Shown piece after piece: positions 15,656-22,867 of a stretch of DNA of 26,946 bases. Numbering within the stretch: position 1 is the stretch's first letter; each line of letters starts with the position of its first letter. The notes below the pieces were generated by a model. The model saw only the letters and a list, made by a program, of their open reading frames with translations. It was not told where the DNA came from and ran no database searches. A program made the position numbers and the translations under genes. The stretch lies in assembly GCA_002348315.1 (NCBI GenBank), contig DEAW01000014.1:7415-34360 (forward strand). The letters run 5' to 3'. The stretch is from Planctomycetaceae bacterium UBA2972 (lineage in GTDB: Bacteria > Planctomycetota > Planctomycetia > Pirellulales > Pirellulaceae).

Positions 15656-17584
15656 CTATTCCAGAGCGTCTTTTTCTTCGAGCAGAGCGATAATCTTATC
15701 GACACATTCCTCTACAGAGAAAATGGCCGTGTTTAATTTCAGAGCCGGATCAACTGGGGGTTCGTAGTCAAAGGAGACTCCCGGGAAATTCGAAATTTCT
15801 CCGGCATCTGCTTTAGCATACATTCCATTCTCATCACGTTCACGACACACGTCGACAGGAGCATCGAGATGAATCGTCAGGAATTGATCTGCTCCGACAG
15901 ACTGAGCGGCTTTCTGTCGCACGTCTTCGCTGGGCGCCACAAACGCACAGACACAAATGAGTCCGGCACCATTCATGAGTTTGGCGACTTCAGAGCTACG
16001 ACGCAGGTTTTCGCTTTTCTCTTCTGCGGTAAACCCAAGTTCCTTGGTCAATCCACGACGCATATTAACGCCATCGAGTACTACAGCTGCCCGCCCCATA
16101 TCAAACAACCGACGTTCCAATGCGTAAGCAATTGTCGTTTTCCCTGAACCGGTGAGTCCGGTAAGCAATAGAGAGACTGCTTTTTGTCCAAAGCGTGCTT
16201 CACGCTCGTCGCTCGTAACACTCCCCCGCTTTTCAGTCTGTTCGCTTTCGACACTCCAAAGGTCATCTGCTTCGTCTTCGCTGTCGCGATCGATGATCAT
16301 ACCGGCAGCAACCGTTACATTGGAAATTCGGTCCACCACAATAAAAGCACCGGTCCCCCGGTTCTTTTTGTAGCTATCAAAGATCACCGGTTCGCTTAAC
16401 GAAAGTGACACACGCCCGATTTCATTCAGATTGATCGTCGGGGCATCCTGTCGGTGAAGTGTGTTGACATCGACTTGATACCGTAACGTTGAAATCGTAC
16501 CAGTAGCAACTTTGGTCGTCTGCTTAAACAGATACTGTTTACCCGGAACCATCGCTTCGTCAGACATCCAGACAAGCATCGCATCGAGCTTCTGTCGTTG
16601 ACGTGGTACATTCCCTGGTCGCACGATCATATCGCCGCGGGAGCAATCGATCTCATCTTCGAGCGTCAAAGTTACCGACAGCGGCGCATGGGCTTCTTCG
16701 AGATTGCCATCGAATGTGACGATCTCTTTGACTTTACTCGTCTTACGTGAAGGAAGCACCATCACTTCATCGCCTTTGCGAATAATCCCGGACGAAACCG
16801 TTCCACTAAACCCTCGGAAATCCAGATTGGGGCGTAGTACGTACTGAACGGGAAAGCGAAAGTCCTGAAGGTTTTTATCCGAACCGATGTAGACGGTTTC
16901 GAGGAAATTCATCAACGTGGAACCGTTGTACCAGGGCATATTCTCGCTGGGATCCACGACATTGTCACCCATCAGGGCAGAGATGGGGATAAAGTGTAAA
17001 TCCGGGATATCCAGACGTGATGCAAATTGTTTGTACTCGTCGCGGATCTCTTCAAATCGCTGCTGGCCAAATTCCACCAGGTCCATCTTGTTGATCGCTA
17101 CGAGGACATGCTTGATTCCCAGTAGAGACACAATGAAACTATGACGTTTGGTTTGTGTGAGAACTCCGTGGCGTGCATCGACCAGGATAATGGCCAGATC
17201 AGCCGTCGACGCTCCCGTAGCCATATTTCGCGTGTATTGTTCGTGGCCCGGAGTATCAGCGATGATGAATTTACGTTTTTGCGTTGAGAAATAGCGATAG
17301 GCAACATCGATGGTGATACCTTGTTCTCGTTCCGCTTTCAATCCATCGGTTAAGAGCGCCGGATCGAAGTCCCCTCCGGTCGTGCCATGAACGGCACTAT
17401 CTTTTTTCAGTTTTGCCAATTGATCTTCATAGATCATTTTGGAATCGTAAAGTAGTCGTCCGATAAGTGTGCTCTTGCCGTCGTCTACACTTCCACACGT
17501 AATGAACCGTAGCAATTCCTTACGTTCATGCTGTTCCAGGTAGGCATTAATATCGGTTGCAATAAGATCTGATTGATGACTCAT
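15656..17584 (-). CDS. cysNC: bifunctional sulfate adenylyltransferase subunit 1 / APS kinase
   Basis: The 642-residue fusion has an N-terminal CysN GTPase (about 1-430: P-loop GSVDDGKST at 31-39, DTPGHEQ at 110-116, NKMD at 165-168, then the EF-Tu-like beta-barrel domains) and a C-terminal APS kinase (about 465-642: P-loop GLTGSGKTT at 476-484). CysN couples GTP hydrolysis to APS formation by CysD; APS kinase then makes PAPS. In the kinase part the usual DGDN reads D504-GVN and the FISP loop with the phosphoacceptor-equivalent Ser reads FVAP (548-551). Similar changes occur in other CysNC fusions I know of, so it is probably still active, but this is inferred. It follows cysD by 12 bases. 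No Shine-Dalgarno sequence is evident before ATG 17584. Confidence 0.96.
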   Translation of the reverse strand: MSHQSDLIATDINAYLEQHERKELLRFITCGSVDDGKSTLIGRLLYDSKMIYEDQLAKLKKDSAVHGTTGGDFDPALLTDGLKAEREQGITIDVAYRYFSTQKRKFIIADTPGHEQYTRNMATGASTADLAIILVDARHGVLTQTKRHSFIVSLLGIKHVLVAINKMDLVEFGQQRFEEIRDEYKQFASRLDIPDLHFIPISALMGDNVVDPSENMPWYNGSTLMNFLETVYIGSDKNLQDFRFPVQYVLRPNLDFRGFSGTVSSGIIRKGDEVMVLPSRKTSKVKEIVTFDGNLEEAHAPLSVTLTLEDEIDCSRGDMIVRPGNVPRQRQKLDAMLVWMSDEAMVPGKQYLFKQTTKVATGTISTLRYQVDVNTLHRQDAPTINLNEIGRVSLSLSEPVIFDSYKKNRGTGAFIVVDRISNVTVAAGMIIDRDSEDEADDLWSVESEQTEKRGSVTSDEREARFGQKAVSLLLTGLTGSGKTTIAYALERRLFDMGRAAVVLDGVNMRRGLTKELGFTAEEKSENLRRSSEVAKLMNGAGLICVCAFVAPSEDVRQKAAQSVGADQFLTIHLDAPVDVCRERDENGMYAKADAGEISNFPGVSFDYEPPVDPALKLNTAIFSVEECVDKIIALLEEKDALE

Positions 17585-17596
17585 GTTTTTACCGGT

Positions 17597-18505
17597 TTAG
17601 AAATAACCTTCCTTTTTCTTGTCTTCCATACTGCCTTCTTCGTCATTGTCGATTACTCGCCCCTGACGTTCAGAAGTCGTAGCGAGCAACATTTCCTGAA
17701 TGATCTCGGGAAGCGTTTTAGCACTGGACTCCACGGCTCCGGTAAGTGGATAACACCCCAACGTTCTAAATCGAACCTCTTTCATCATGGGGGTTTCACC
17801 TTCCTTCAATTTCAGTCGGTCGTCGTCGACTAGAATCAAGATGCCGTCCCGCTCCACTACCGGTCTCACGGCAGAAAAGTAAAGAGGCACGATCGGAATG
17901 CTTTCCAGATGGATGTACTGCCAGATGTCCAATTCCGTCCAGTTGGATAAAGGAAAGACTCGAATACTCTCACCTTTATTCACTCGCGTATTGTAAAGAT
18001 TCCACAATTCAGGGCGTTGATTTTTAGGATCCCAACGATGGAATTCATCTCGAAAGGAAAAGACGCGTTCTTTCGCTCGTGACTTTTCTTCGTCTCGTCT
18101 TGCGCCTCCAAATGCAGCATCAAACTGATGTTCGTTCAGAGCTTGTTTGAGCCCCTCGGTCTTCATCACGGTCGTGTGCTTTCCACTATTTTTCAGTGGA
18201 TCAAGGCCTAGCTTCAATCCCTCCTGATTGATGTGAACCATCACATCCAGTCCTAGTTCTTTACGAGCGTACTCTTCGCGAAACTGAATCATCTCGCTAA
18301 ATTTCCAGGTGGTATCCACATGGAGCAATGGGAACGGAGGCTTTGCCGGATAGAACGCTTTCATGGCCAAATGAACCATGACTGACGAATCTTTACCAAC
18401 CGAGTAAAGCATCACAGGATTGTCGAATTCAGCAGCCACTTCACGAATAATATGAATGCTCTCGGCTTCGAGCTGCTTTAGGTGAGTAAGGTTATATCCA
18501 CTCAT
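17597..18505 (-). CDS. cysD: sulfate adenylyltransferase subunit 2
   Basis: The 302-residue protein is the catalytic small subunit of ATP sulfurylase, forming APS from sulfate and ATP with CysN. It has the PP-loop ATP pyrophosphatase motif SVGKDSSVM (35-43), the LLHVDTTWKFSEMI strand, the DAAFGGARRDEEKSRAKERVFSFRDEFHRWDPKNQRPELWNLYN signature region, and IRVFPLSNWTELDIWQYI. Length matches E. coli CysD (302). It is the first gene of the cysD-cysNC operon. The leader carries two AGTTTAGGT direct repeats 20 bases apart that may bind a regulator. Downstream sulfite-forming genes are not in this window. Confidence 0.97.
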   Translation of the reverse strand: MSGYNLTHLKQLEAESIHIIREVAAEFDNPVMLYSVGKDSSVMVHLAMKAFYPAKPPFPLLHVDTTWKFSEMIQFREEYARKELGLDVMVHINQEGLKLGLDPLKNSGKHTTVMKTEGLKQALNEHQFDAAFGGARRDEEKSRAKERVFSFRDEFHRWDPKNQRPELWNLYNTRVNKGESIRVFPLSNWTELDIWQYIHLESIPIVPLYFSAVRPVVERDGILILVDDDRLKLKEGETPMMKEVRFRTLGCYPLTGAVESSAKTLPEIIQEMLLATTSERQGRVIDNDEEGSMEDKKKEGYF

Positions 18506-18567
18506 TCCAATTCACTTCATCAATGTTATCTTGTCTCGTCGATGTGCTTCCCTATACCGACGAAAAC

Positions 18568-18596
18568 AGTTTAGGTAGGAACTTTTTAGTTTAGGT
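18568..18596 (-). promoter_or_regulatory. phased direct repeats upstream of cysD
   Basis: AGTTTAGGT occurs at 18568-18576 and 18588-18596, exactly 20 bases apart (two helical turns), 63-91 bases upstream of the cysD start. The arrangement suits a regulator binding one face of the DNA; no known box is recognised. Confidence 0.4.
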
Positions 18597-18696
18597 CAAC
18601 ATCTCAATTTCGTCTATGAGCGATCTCTCTCCGGATAACTCGAAACGCTAGTGAAACCGGCGTGTTTTAGATGTTCGAGTGGGTCTGTATGGAATC

Positions 18697-18705
18697 TGTG
18701 GATAA
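18697..18705 (-). other. perfect DnaA-box sequence downstream of rsmG
   Basis: TGTGGATAA on the plus strand is the complement of the consensus DnaA box TTATCCACA. It lies in the 238-base gap between cysD and rsmG. A weaker copy (TCCGGATAA, two mismatches) is at 18630-18638. One box does not make an origin and no AT-rich unwinding region is visible. Confidence 0.35.
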
Positions 18706-18743
18706 TGCTGCTACATACTTTGCAAGCGAGCAATTAACGGAGA

Positions 18744-19478
18744 TTACTCAACGTGAGGTGGTTCCTCTTTCATCGCAGACCAGAGTTTTAATATGTAGCT
18801 TTCCGATTCCGTGCCCACCATCGGATACGAGTGAATCATTCTCAGGTTTACATTTTGCATATAACCCCGATGACGAGCTGCTTTACGTTCCTCTGTCCAA
18901 TTGGGTCCTTTGATCGCCAGCAGTTGCCCGAACAGATGCCAGTGCGGTTGAAGCCATAATCCGAGCTTCCAAAGAGGTCCGACCGCTCGGCAAACCAGCA
19001 CGTCGTAATTCAAGTCTTCAAGCAGTTTTTCAACTCGTACATTCATCACCGGCACGGGCAGACCAATCTTTTGCACCATATCATCAACGGCTGAAGCTTT
19101 CTTTCCAACTGACTCGCACAATGAGACCTGTAAATCGGGGCGGACGATCGCCAGCGGGATACCGGGCACTCCTCCGCCTGTTCCAAAGTCCAACACTTCC
19201 TGTCCGGTATCAATACGGTCTGCCAGTTCCAGCGTATCAACCACATCCCGCGAGACAAACCGGTCATAATCCGTATGTCGAGTGAGATTCATTCGTTCGT
19301 TCCACTGCCATAACAACTCGCAGTAATCTCTCAGCATTTCGACTTGATAGCCTTCCAGTGAAATCTCGTATTTCTCGAGTGCCTGTTCCAGAGATTCCGA
19401 AGGTTCTTCAGGGGTGACGTCAGTCAAAGTAGTTCCAGTTTGATTGAGATTTGAAGAGAACGATCCTATTTTGAGCAT
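18744..19478 (-). CDS. rsmG: 16S rRNA (guanine-527-N7)-methyltransferase RsmG (GidB)
   Basis: The 244-residue enzyme methylates G527 of 16S rRNA with S-adenosylmethionine. Family features are LLWQWNERMNLTRHTD (56-70), the SAM-binding loop VLDFGTGGGVPGIPLA (95-110), LCESVGKKASAVDDM, and VRVEKLLEDLNYDVLVCRAVGPL. The N-terminus carries about 30 extra, low-complexity residues compared with E. coli RsmG (207 residues). A longer frame begins at a GTG at 19517, but that codon touches the foot of the glnII terminator hairpin; the ATG at 19478 is preferred. It is a single gene here: gidA/mnmG, often its neighbour near an origin of replication, is not in the window. Confidence 0.93.
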   Translation of the reverse strand: MLKIGSFSSNLNQTGTTLTDVTPEEPSESLEQALEKYEISLEGYQVEMLRDYCELLWQWNERMNLTRHTDYDRFVSRDVVDTLELADRIDTGQEVLDFGTGGGVPGIPLAIVRPDLQVSLCESVGKKASAVDDMVQKIGLPVPVMNVRVEKLLEDLNYDVLVCRAVGPLWKLGLWLQPHWHLFGQLLAIKGPNWTEERKAARHRGYMQNVNLRMIHSYPMVGTESESYILKLWSAMKEEPPHVE

Positions 19479-19518
19479 GCAGAGTTCGGTTGTACATGAG
19501 CAAAACCCTTTCTGCACG

Positions 19519-19557
19519 AAAAAGGGCGTAACTGCAATGATGCAATCACGCCCTTTT
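19519..19557 (-). terminator. Rho-independent terminator of the type II glutamine synthetase gene
   Basis: AAAAGGGCGT (19520-19529) and ACGCCCTTTT (19548-19557) pair perfectly; an inner TGCA/TGCA stem extends the hairpin. Read on the minus strand, the hairpin is followed by TTTTT, 40 bases after the gene stop. The other side also ends in TTTT, so it could work on both strands. Confidence 0.88.
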
Positions 19558-19596
19558 GTTATCGGTTGAAGCAGACAATCTGCTTCAAGGTATTGC

Positions 19597-20607
19597 TTAA
19601 CCCTGACCTGCTTCTTTACAAGTCTTGATAATTGCAGCAGCTACCTTATAAGGATCCGCGTTCGAAGCTGGACGTCGATCTTCCAATCGACCTTTCCAAC
19701 CATCTTCAATCGTACCAACGGGAATACGGATGGAAGCTCCACGGTCAGAAACACCGTAGCTAAACTTATCGATCGACTGAGTTTCATGTTCTCCGGTCAA
19801 TCGCTGATCATTGTCAGCTCCGTAAACGTCGATGTGTCGGTTGATATGTTTTCCGAATTCTTCGCAGATTGCAGTGAAGACTGCTTCATCCCCTGAGTCA
19901 CGCATCGGACCGTTGGAGAAGTTCGCATGCATTCCGGAACCATTCCAGTCGGTTGCTCCCAACGGCTTTGGATGCCAGTCGATTGCATAACCATATTTTT
20001 CGCCGATACGTTCGAGCAGATAGCGAGCAACCCAAATTTGGTCACCAGCATCCGCTGCACCTTTAGCAAAGATCTGGAATTCCCACTGTCCGGCAGCTAC
20101 CTCTCCATTGATACCTTCAACGTTGAGGCCTGCTTCCAGGCAAGCATCTAAATGTTCTTCAACGCAATCACGTCCGTATGCATTGGCAGCACCGACTGAA
20201 CAGTAGTAAGGTCCCTGAGGACGTGGGAAACCACCTTCAGGAAATCCAGGAGGACGATTGGTCAGTGTATCCCACAGGAAATACTCTTGTTCGAATCCGA
20301 ACCAGTAATCGTTATCATCATCTTCGATCGTTGCACGACCGTTAGATGCGTGGGCTGTGCCATCAGCGTTGAGTACTTCGGTCATAACGAGGTACGCGTC
20401 TTTTCGCTGTGGGTCCGGGTAAATTGCAACAGGCTTGAGCAGGCAGTCAGATGCGCCACCTTCAGCTTGTTCTGTTGAACTTCCGTCAAACGACCACATT
20501 GGGCATTCTTCCAGAGTTCCACCGAAGTCGCTTCGGATCTGTGTTTTTGAACGAAGGCTCTGAGTTGGCTTGTATCCGTCGAGCCAGATGTATTCAAGTT
20601 TGGCCAT
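19597..20607 (-). CDS. glnII: glutamine synthetase type II
   Basis: The 336-residue enzyme is of the eukaryote-like GSII class (ATP-dependent glutamine synthesis). Diagnostic segments are MAKLEYIWLDGYKPTQSLRSKT at the N-terminus, MWSFDGSSTEQAEGG (about 38-52), FGFEQEYFLWD, GPYYCSVGAANAYGRDCVEEHL, GEVAAGQWEFQIF, TDWNGSGMHANFS and RRPASNADPYKVAAAI near the C-terminus. Length fits bacterial GSII (about 330-350), much shorter than GSI. GSII has no adenylylation loop and is normally regulated at transcription; the 278-base leader contains a repeated GTCGGYAACCGT motif. The start has GGAG 12 bases upstream. It is a single-gene unit ended by a strong hairpin. It makes the same product as glnA at 14125-15537. 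Confidence 0.95.
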   Translation of the reverse strand: MAKLEYIWLDGYKPTQSLRSKTQIRSDFGGTLEECPMWSFDGSSTEQAEGGASDCLLKPVAIYPDPQRKDAYLVMTEVLNADGTAHASNGRATIEDDDNDYWFGFEQEYFLWDTLTNRPPGFPEGGFPRPQGPYYCSVGAANAYGRDCVEEHLDACLEAGLNVEGINGEVAAGQWEFQIFAKGAADAGDQIWVARYLLERIGEKYGYAIDWHPKPLGATDWNGSGMHANFSNGPMRDSGDEAVFTAICEEFGKHINRHIDVYGADNDQRLTGEHETQSIDKFSYGVSDRGASIRIPVGTIEDGWKGRLEDRRPASNADPYKVAAAIIKTCKEAGQG

Positions 20608-20885
20608 TTCTAAGTAAACTCCAACATAAAAAATAACTAGTCGGCAACCGTTCGCTCCGCCTAAAGTGCGTCGGTAACCGTGATTCTAACTTTACACTAC
20701 CGTCAATATTGAAACGCTTTTGCGCAAGCAATAGGGCAGCAACTAAAGCAGGAACATAGTCCTTTTTTACACCAAAGCCATGTGAATGTCACCTAGTGCA
20801 ATGCGAAGAATTCGCCGATTGTTACAGTTACCGTCTGATGATTAAGAATCTGTAACGGTGACGTAAAGCAGAAGAAGTCCTCGAG
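20608..20885. other. leader between the S41 protease and type II glutamine synthetase genes
   Basis: No gene is seen. GTCGGCAACCGT (20640-20651) and GTCGGTAACCGT (20670-20681) are direct repeats 30 bases apart, 32-74 bases upstream of glnII. Two further related stretches (GTTACCG near 20828 and GTAACGGTGACG near 20850) occur toward the protease end. I found no convincing sigma-54 (-24/-12) promoter. Confidence 0.5.
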
Positions 20886-22568
20886 TTAATTATCGAGGAA
20901 TCTGTTCACGGTGACGACTTTACGTTCACGCAACAGATTCAGACCTGTCGCCAGTGTCGGATCAACCTGTTCCACGGGCAACGTTCCGTCTGCCAATGGC
21001 TTACCAACCGTATTCACTTCGACGTCCGGGCGAATTCCCCGCTGACTAATCATATGACCGTCGGGTGAATAGAAGCGAGCGGTAGTGAGTCGTAAACCAC
21101 TATCAAAACTCGCTAGAGGGAAAATCCCCTGCACAGATCCCTTCCCAAAACTCTTGGTGCCAACCACCGAACCACGTTGATGATCCTTGATCGCTCCGGC
21201 GAAGATCTCTGCGGCACTCGCTGATTTTTCATCAATCAAAATTGCTAGAGGCATATCCCACGTGCCGAGTTCATGGGCTTGATAATCGACGTCTTCGTTG
21301 ACACTGCGTCCTCGAGTCGAAACGATCGTACCGCTGTCGATAAAAAAGTCTGCCACCGCAACGGCACTATCGACGAGACCACCCGGATTACTGCGTAGGT
21401 CGACCACCAGGCGACTCATCCCCTGGTTATGTAAATCCCACAACGCCTTTTCGACATCCGCGGCTGTGTTCTTTTGGAAACTACGAATGCGAAGATAGCC
21501 AACGCCAGCTTTGACGTCGAGCATTTTAATGTCCTCCACACTAGGAACGACAACACGCCGTCGAGTTAGCATCAGTCGTCGGACACTGCCATCGCCACCT
21601 ACTACAACAATTTCCACCTTGGAATCCTGCATACCCTTGAGCAGATCAGCTGCTTTGGCTGATGCTATTTGAGGAATGATCTGACGGTCCACTTCGATAA
21701 TGCGGTCACCCTTTTTAATACCAGACTCGCCTGCCGGCCCGCCCTGAATCACACGATCGATTAGCAAACACTTATCAAGGATTCTTAACTCAACTCCCAA
21801 TCCTACGAAATTACCGTTGATCTGAGAGAACATGTCGTTTAACTCAGTTCCGGTGAGATAGGAAGAATAGCGGTCCAGTAAACTAATCGACCCTACTATC
21901 ATTTCAAGCATGGAAGATTGATGAGGCAAGCCATACTTTTGATTGGCCTGACGGCTAATATATTCAGCAGCATAAAGCACATCTTGATAATTTCGTACAT
22001 TCTGACGGTGCAGCCAATTGTCGATTTGTTTTTTGAATGCGAAATCTCGTTCGCTATTCTTACTCAACTTATAGAAGGTGCAGAATTCTTTATTCTGAAT
22101 TGCAAGTTGTAACTGCCAAAACCCGTTCTTGACTAAGTTTTTCCAATCCGGATTCGTATAGAAGTAGGTGTCGATTTTTGCCAACACTTCTCGATAAACT
22201 GCTTTGCTGGATGCTAGGTCAAGCTGGTTGATGGAACGCTTGTAGCTAGAATCGTTATAACGTCGTCCAACGTCCAGCTGGGCTTTACATAACTGCACTC
22301 GCTTTTGCAGTTGAGATGCCTGTGGGTGAGACTTAAGTGTCTTCTCGTAGAGTTTTACTGCGGCTTGCCAATTGCCCTGAGATTCAAGTGCGGCACCTTC
22401 ACTTACAATCTCCACCAGCGAAATTGATGTGGTATTTTTCGTGTTGGCAGACTGAGCAGCAACGGGCACGGACCATTGTAGTAAGAGGACTACAACTGCA
22501 GCATGAAGTAGAACGGTAGTCGCTGTTTCATAGCAACTAAGACGGCCATTCCGTGTGCCTAACTTCAT
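20886..22568 (-). CDS. exported S41-family carboxy-terminal processing protease with PDZ domain
   Basis: The protein (560 residues from ATG 22568; 579 from a GTG at 22625) has a signal peptide or anchor (TTVLLHAAVVVLLLQWSVPVAA), then a TPR-like repeat region (GAALESQGNWQAAVKLYEKTLKSHP), a PDZ domain (FVGLGVELRILDKCLLIDRVIQGGPAGESGIKKGDRII) and an S41 protease core. The core shows LVVDLRSNPGGLVDSAV, EKSASAAEIFAGAIKD with the nucleophile Ser, and GTKSFGKGSVQG with the general-base Lys 25 residues further (S451/K476 from the ATG), as in CtpA/Prc. It probably trims C-termini of periplasmic proteins. The N-terminal region of about 240 residues is longer than in ordinary CtpA. The ATG gives a better signal peptide than the GTG. 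No clear Shine-Dalgarno sequence at either. Confidence 0.88.
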   Translation of the reverse strand: MKLGTRNGRLSCYETATTVLLHAAVVVLLLQWSVPVAAQSANTKNTTSISLVEIVSEGAALESQGNWQAAVKLYEKTLKSHPQASQLQKRVQLCKAQLDVGRRYNDSSYKRSINQLDLASSKAVYREVLAKIDTYFYTNPDWKNLVKNGFWQLQLAIQNKEFCTFYKLSKNSERDFAFKKQIDNWLHRQNVRNYQDVLYAAEYISRQANQKYGLPHQSSMLEMIVGSISLLDRYSSYLTGTELNDMFSQINGNFVGLGVELRILDKCLLIDRVIQGGPAGESGIKKGDRIIEVDRQIIPQIASAKAADLLKGMQDSKVEIVVVGGDGSVRRLMLTRRRVVVPSVEDIKMLDVKAGVGYLRIRSFQKNTAADVEKALWDLHNQGMSRLVVDLRSNPGGLVDSAVAVADFFIDSGTIVSTRGRSVNEDVDYQAHELGTWDMPLAILIDEKSASAAEIFAGAIKDHQRGSVVGTKSFGKGSVQGIFPLASFDSGLRLTTARFYSPDGHMISQRGIRPDVEVNTVGKPLADGTLPVEQVDPTLATGLNLLRERKVVTVNRFLDN

Positions 22569-22662
22569 ACGTTGATTCCATGCTTTGAAGGGTAAAACCG
22601 GAACTGAGTTGTTGGAACTCAGCACCGCTTAAAGCATAGAACGTGTGGAAAAGAGAGCTGTT

Positions 22663-22685
22663 TTTCACTCTAAAAACTAGTGAAA
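22663..22685 (-). promoter_or_regulatory. inverted repeat upstream of the S41 protease gene
   Basis: TTTCACT (22663-22669) and AGTGAAA (22679-22685) are perfect inverse repeats around nine bases. A second inverted repeat, CGGCATG (22701-22707) and CATGCCG (22720-22726), lies just upstream. Operator sites or leader hairpins are both possible; no known binding consensus is recognised. Confidence 0.35.
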
Positions 22686-22796
22686 TATAAGCCGTAGAAC
22701 CGGCATGACCTGCCTTGAACATGCCGCTAACCCGACTTCTAACGGCTGTAACGATCAGGCAAGGTATTAAATCGATCCGGCTCGATAATGAATCAC

Positions 22797-22829
22797 AAAA
22801 AAACCCCGCTGCGTAAGCAACGAGGTTTT
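22797..22829 (-). terminator. terminator of the DUF1501 gene
   Basis: In minus-strand RNA AAAACCUCGUUGC (22829-22817) pairs with GCAGCGGGGUUUU (22812-22800) around UUAC, followed by a run of U (to 22797). Two positions are G-U pairs there but would be A-C mismatches in plus-strand RNA, which fixes the direction. It begins 38 bases after the stop at 22868. Confidence 0.9.
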
Positions 22830-22867
22830 TATCATGGTGATCTTGAAAGCACGGATTTGAAGATGTG

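Noticed and set aside
18671..18913. Plus-strand reading frame of 80 codons beside rsmG
   Set aside because: More than half lies antisense to rsmG; it has no ribosome-binding site and no recognisable product.
20879..20898. Hairpin CCTCGA/TCGAGG over the S41 gene stop
   Set aside because: Six-base stem, no U-run and overlapping the coding end; too weak to call a terminator.
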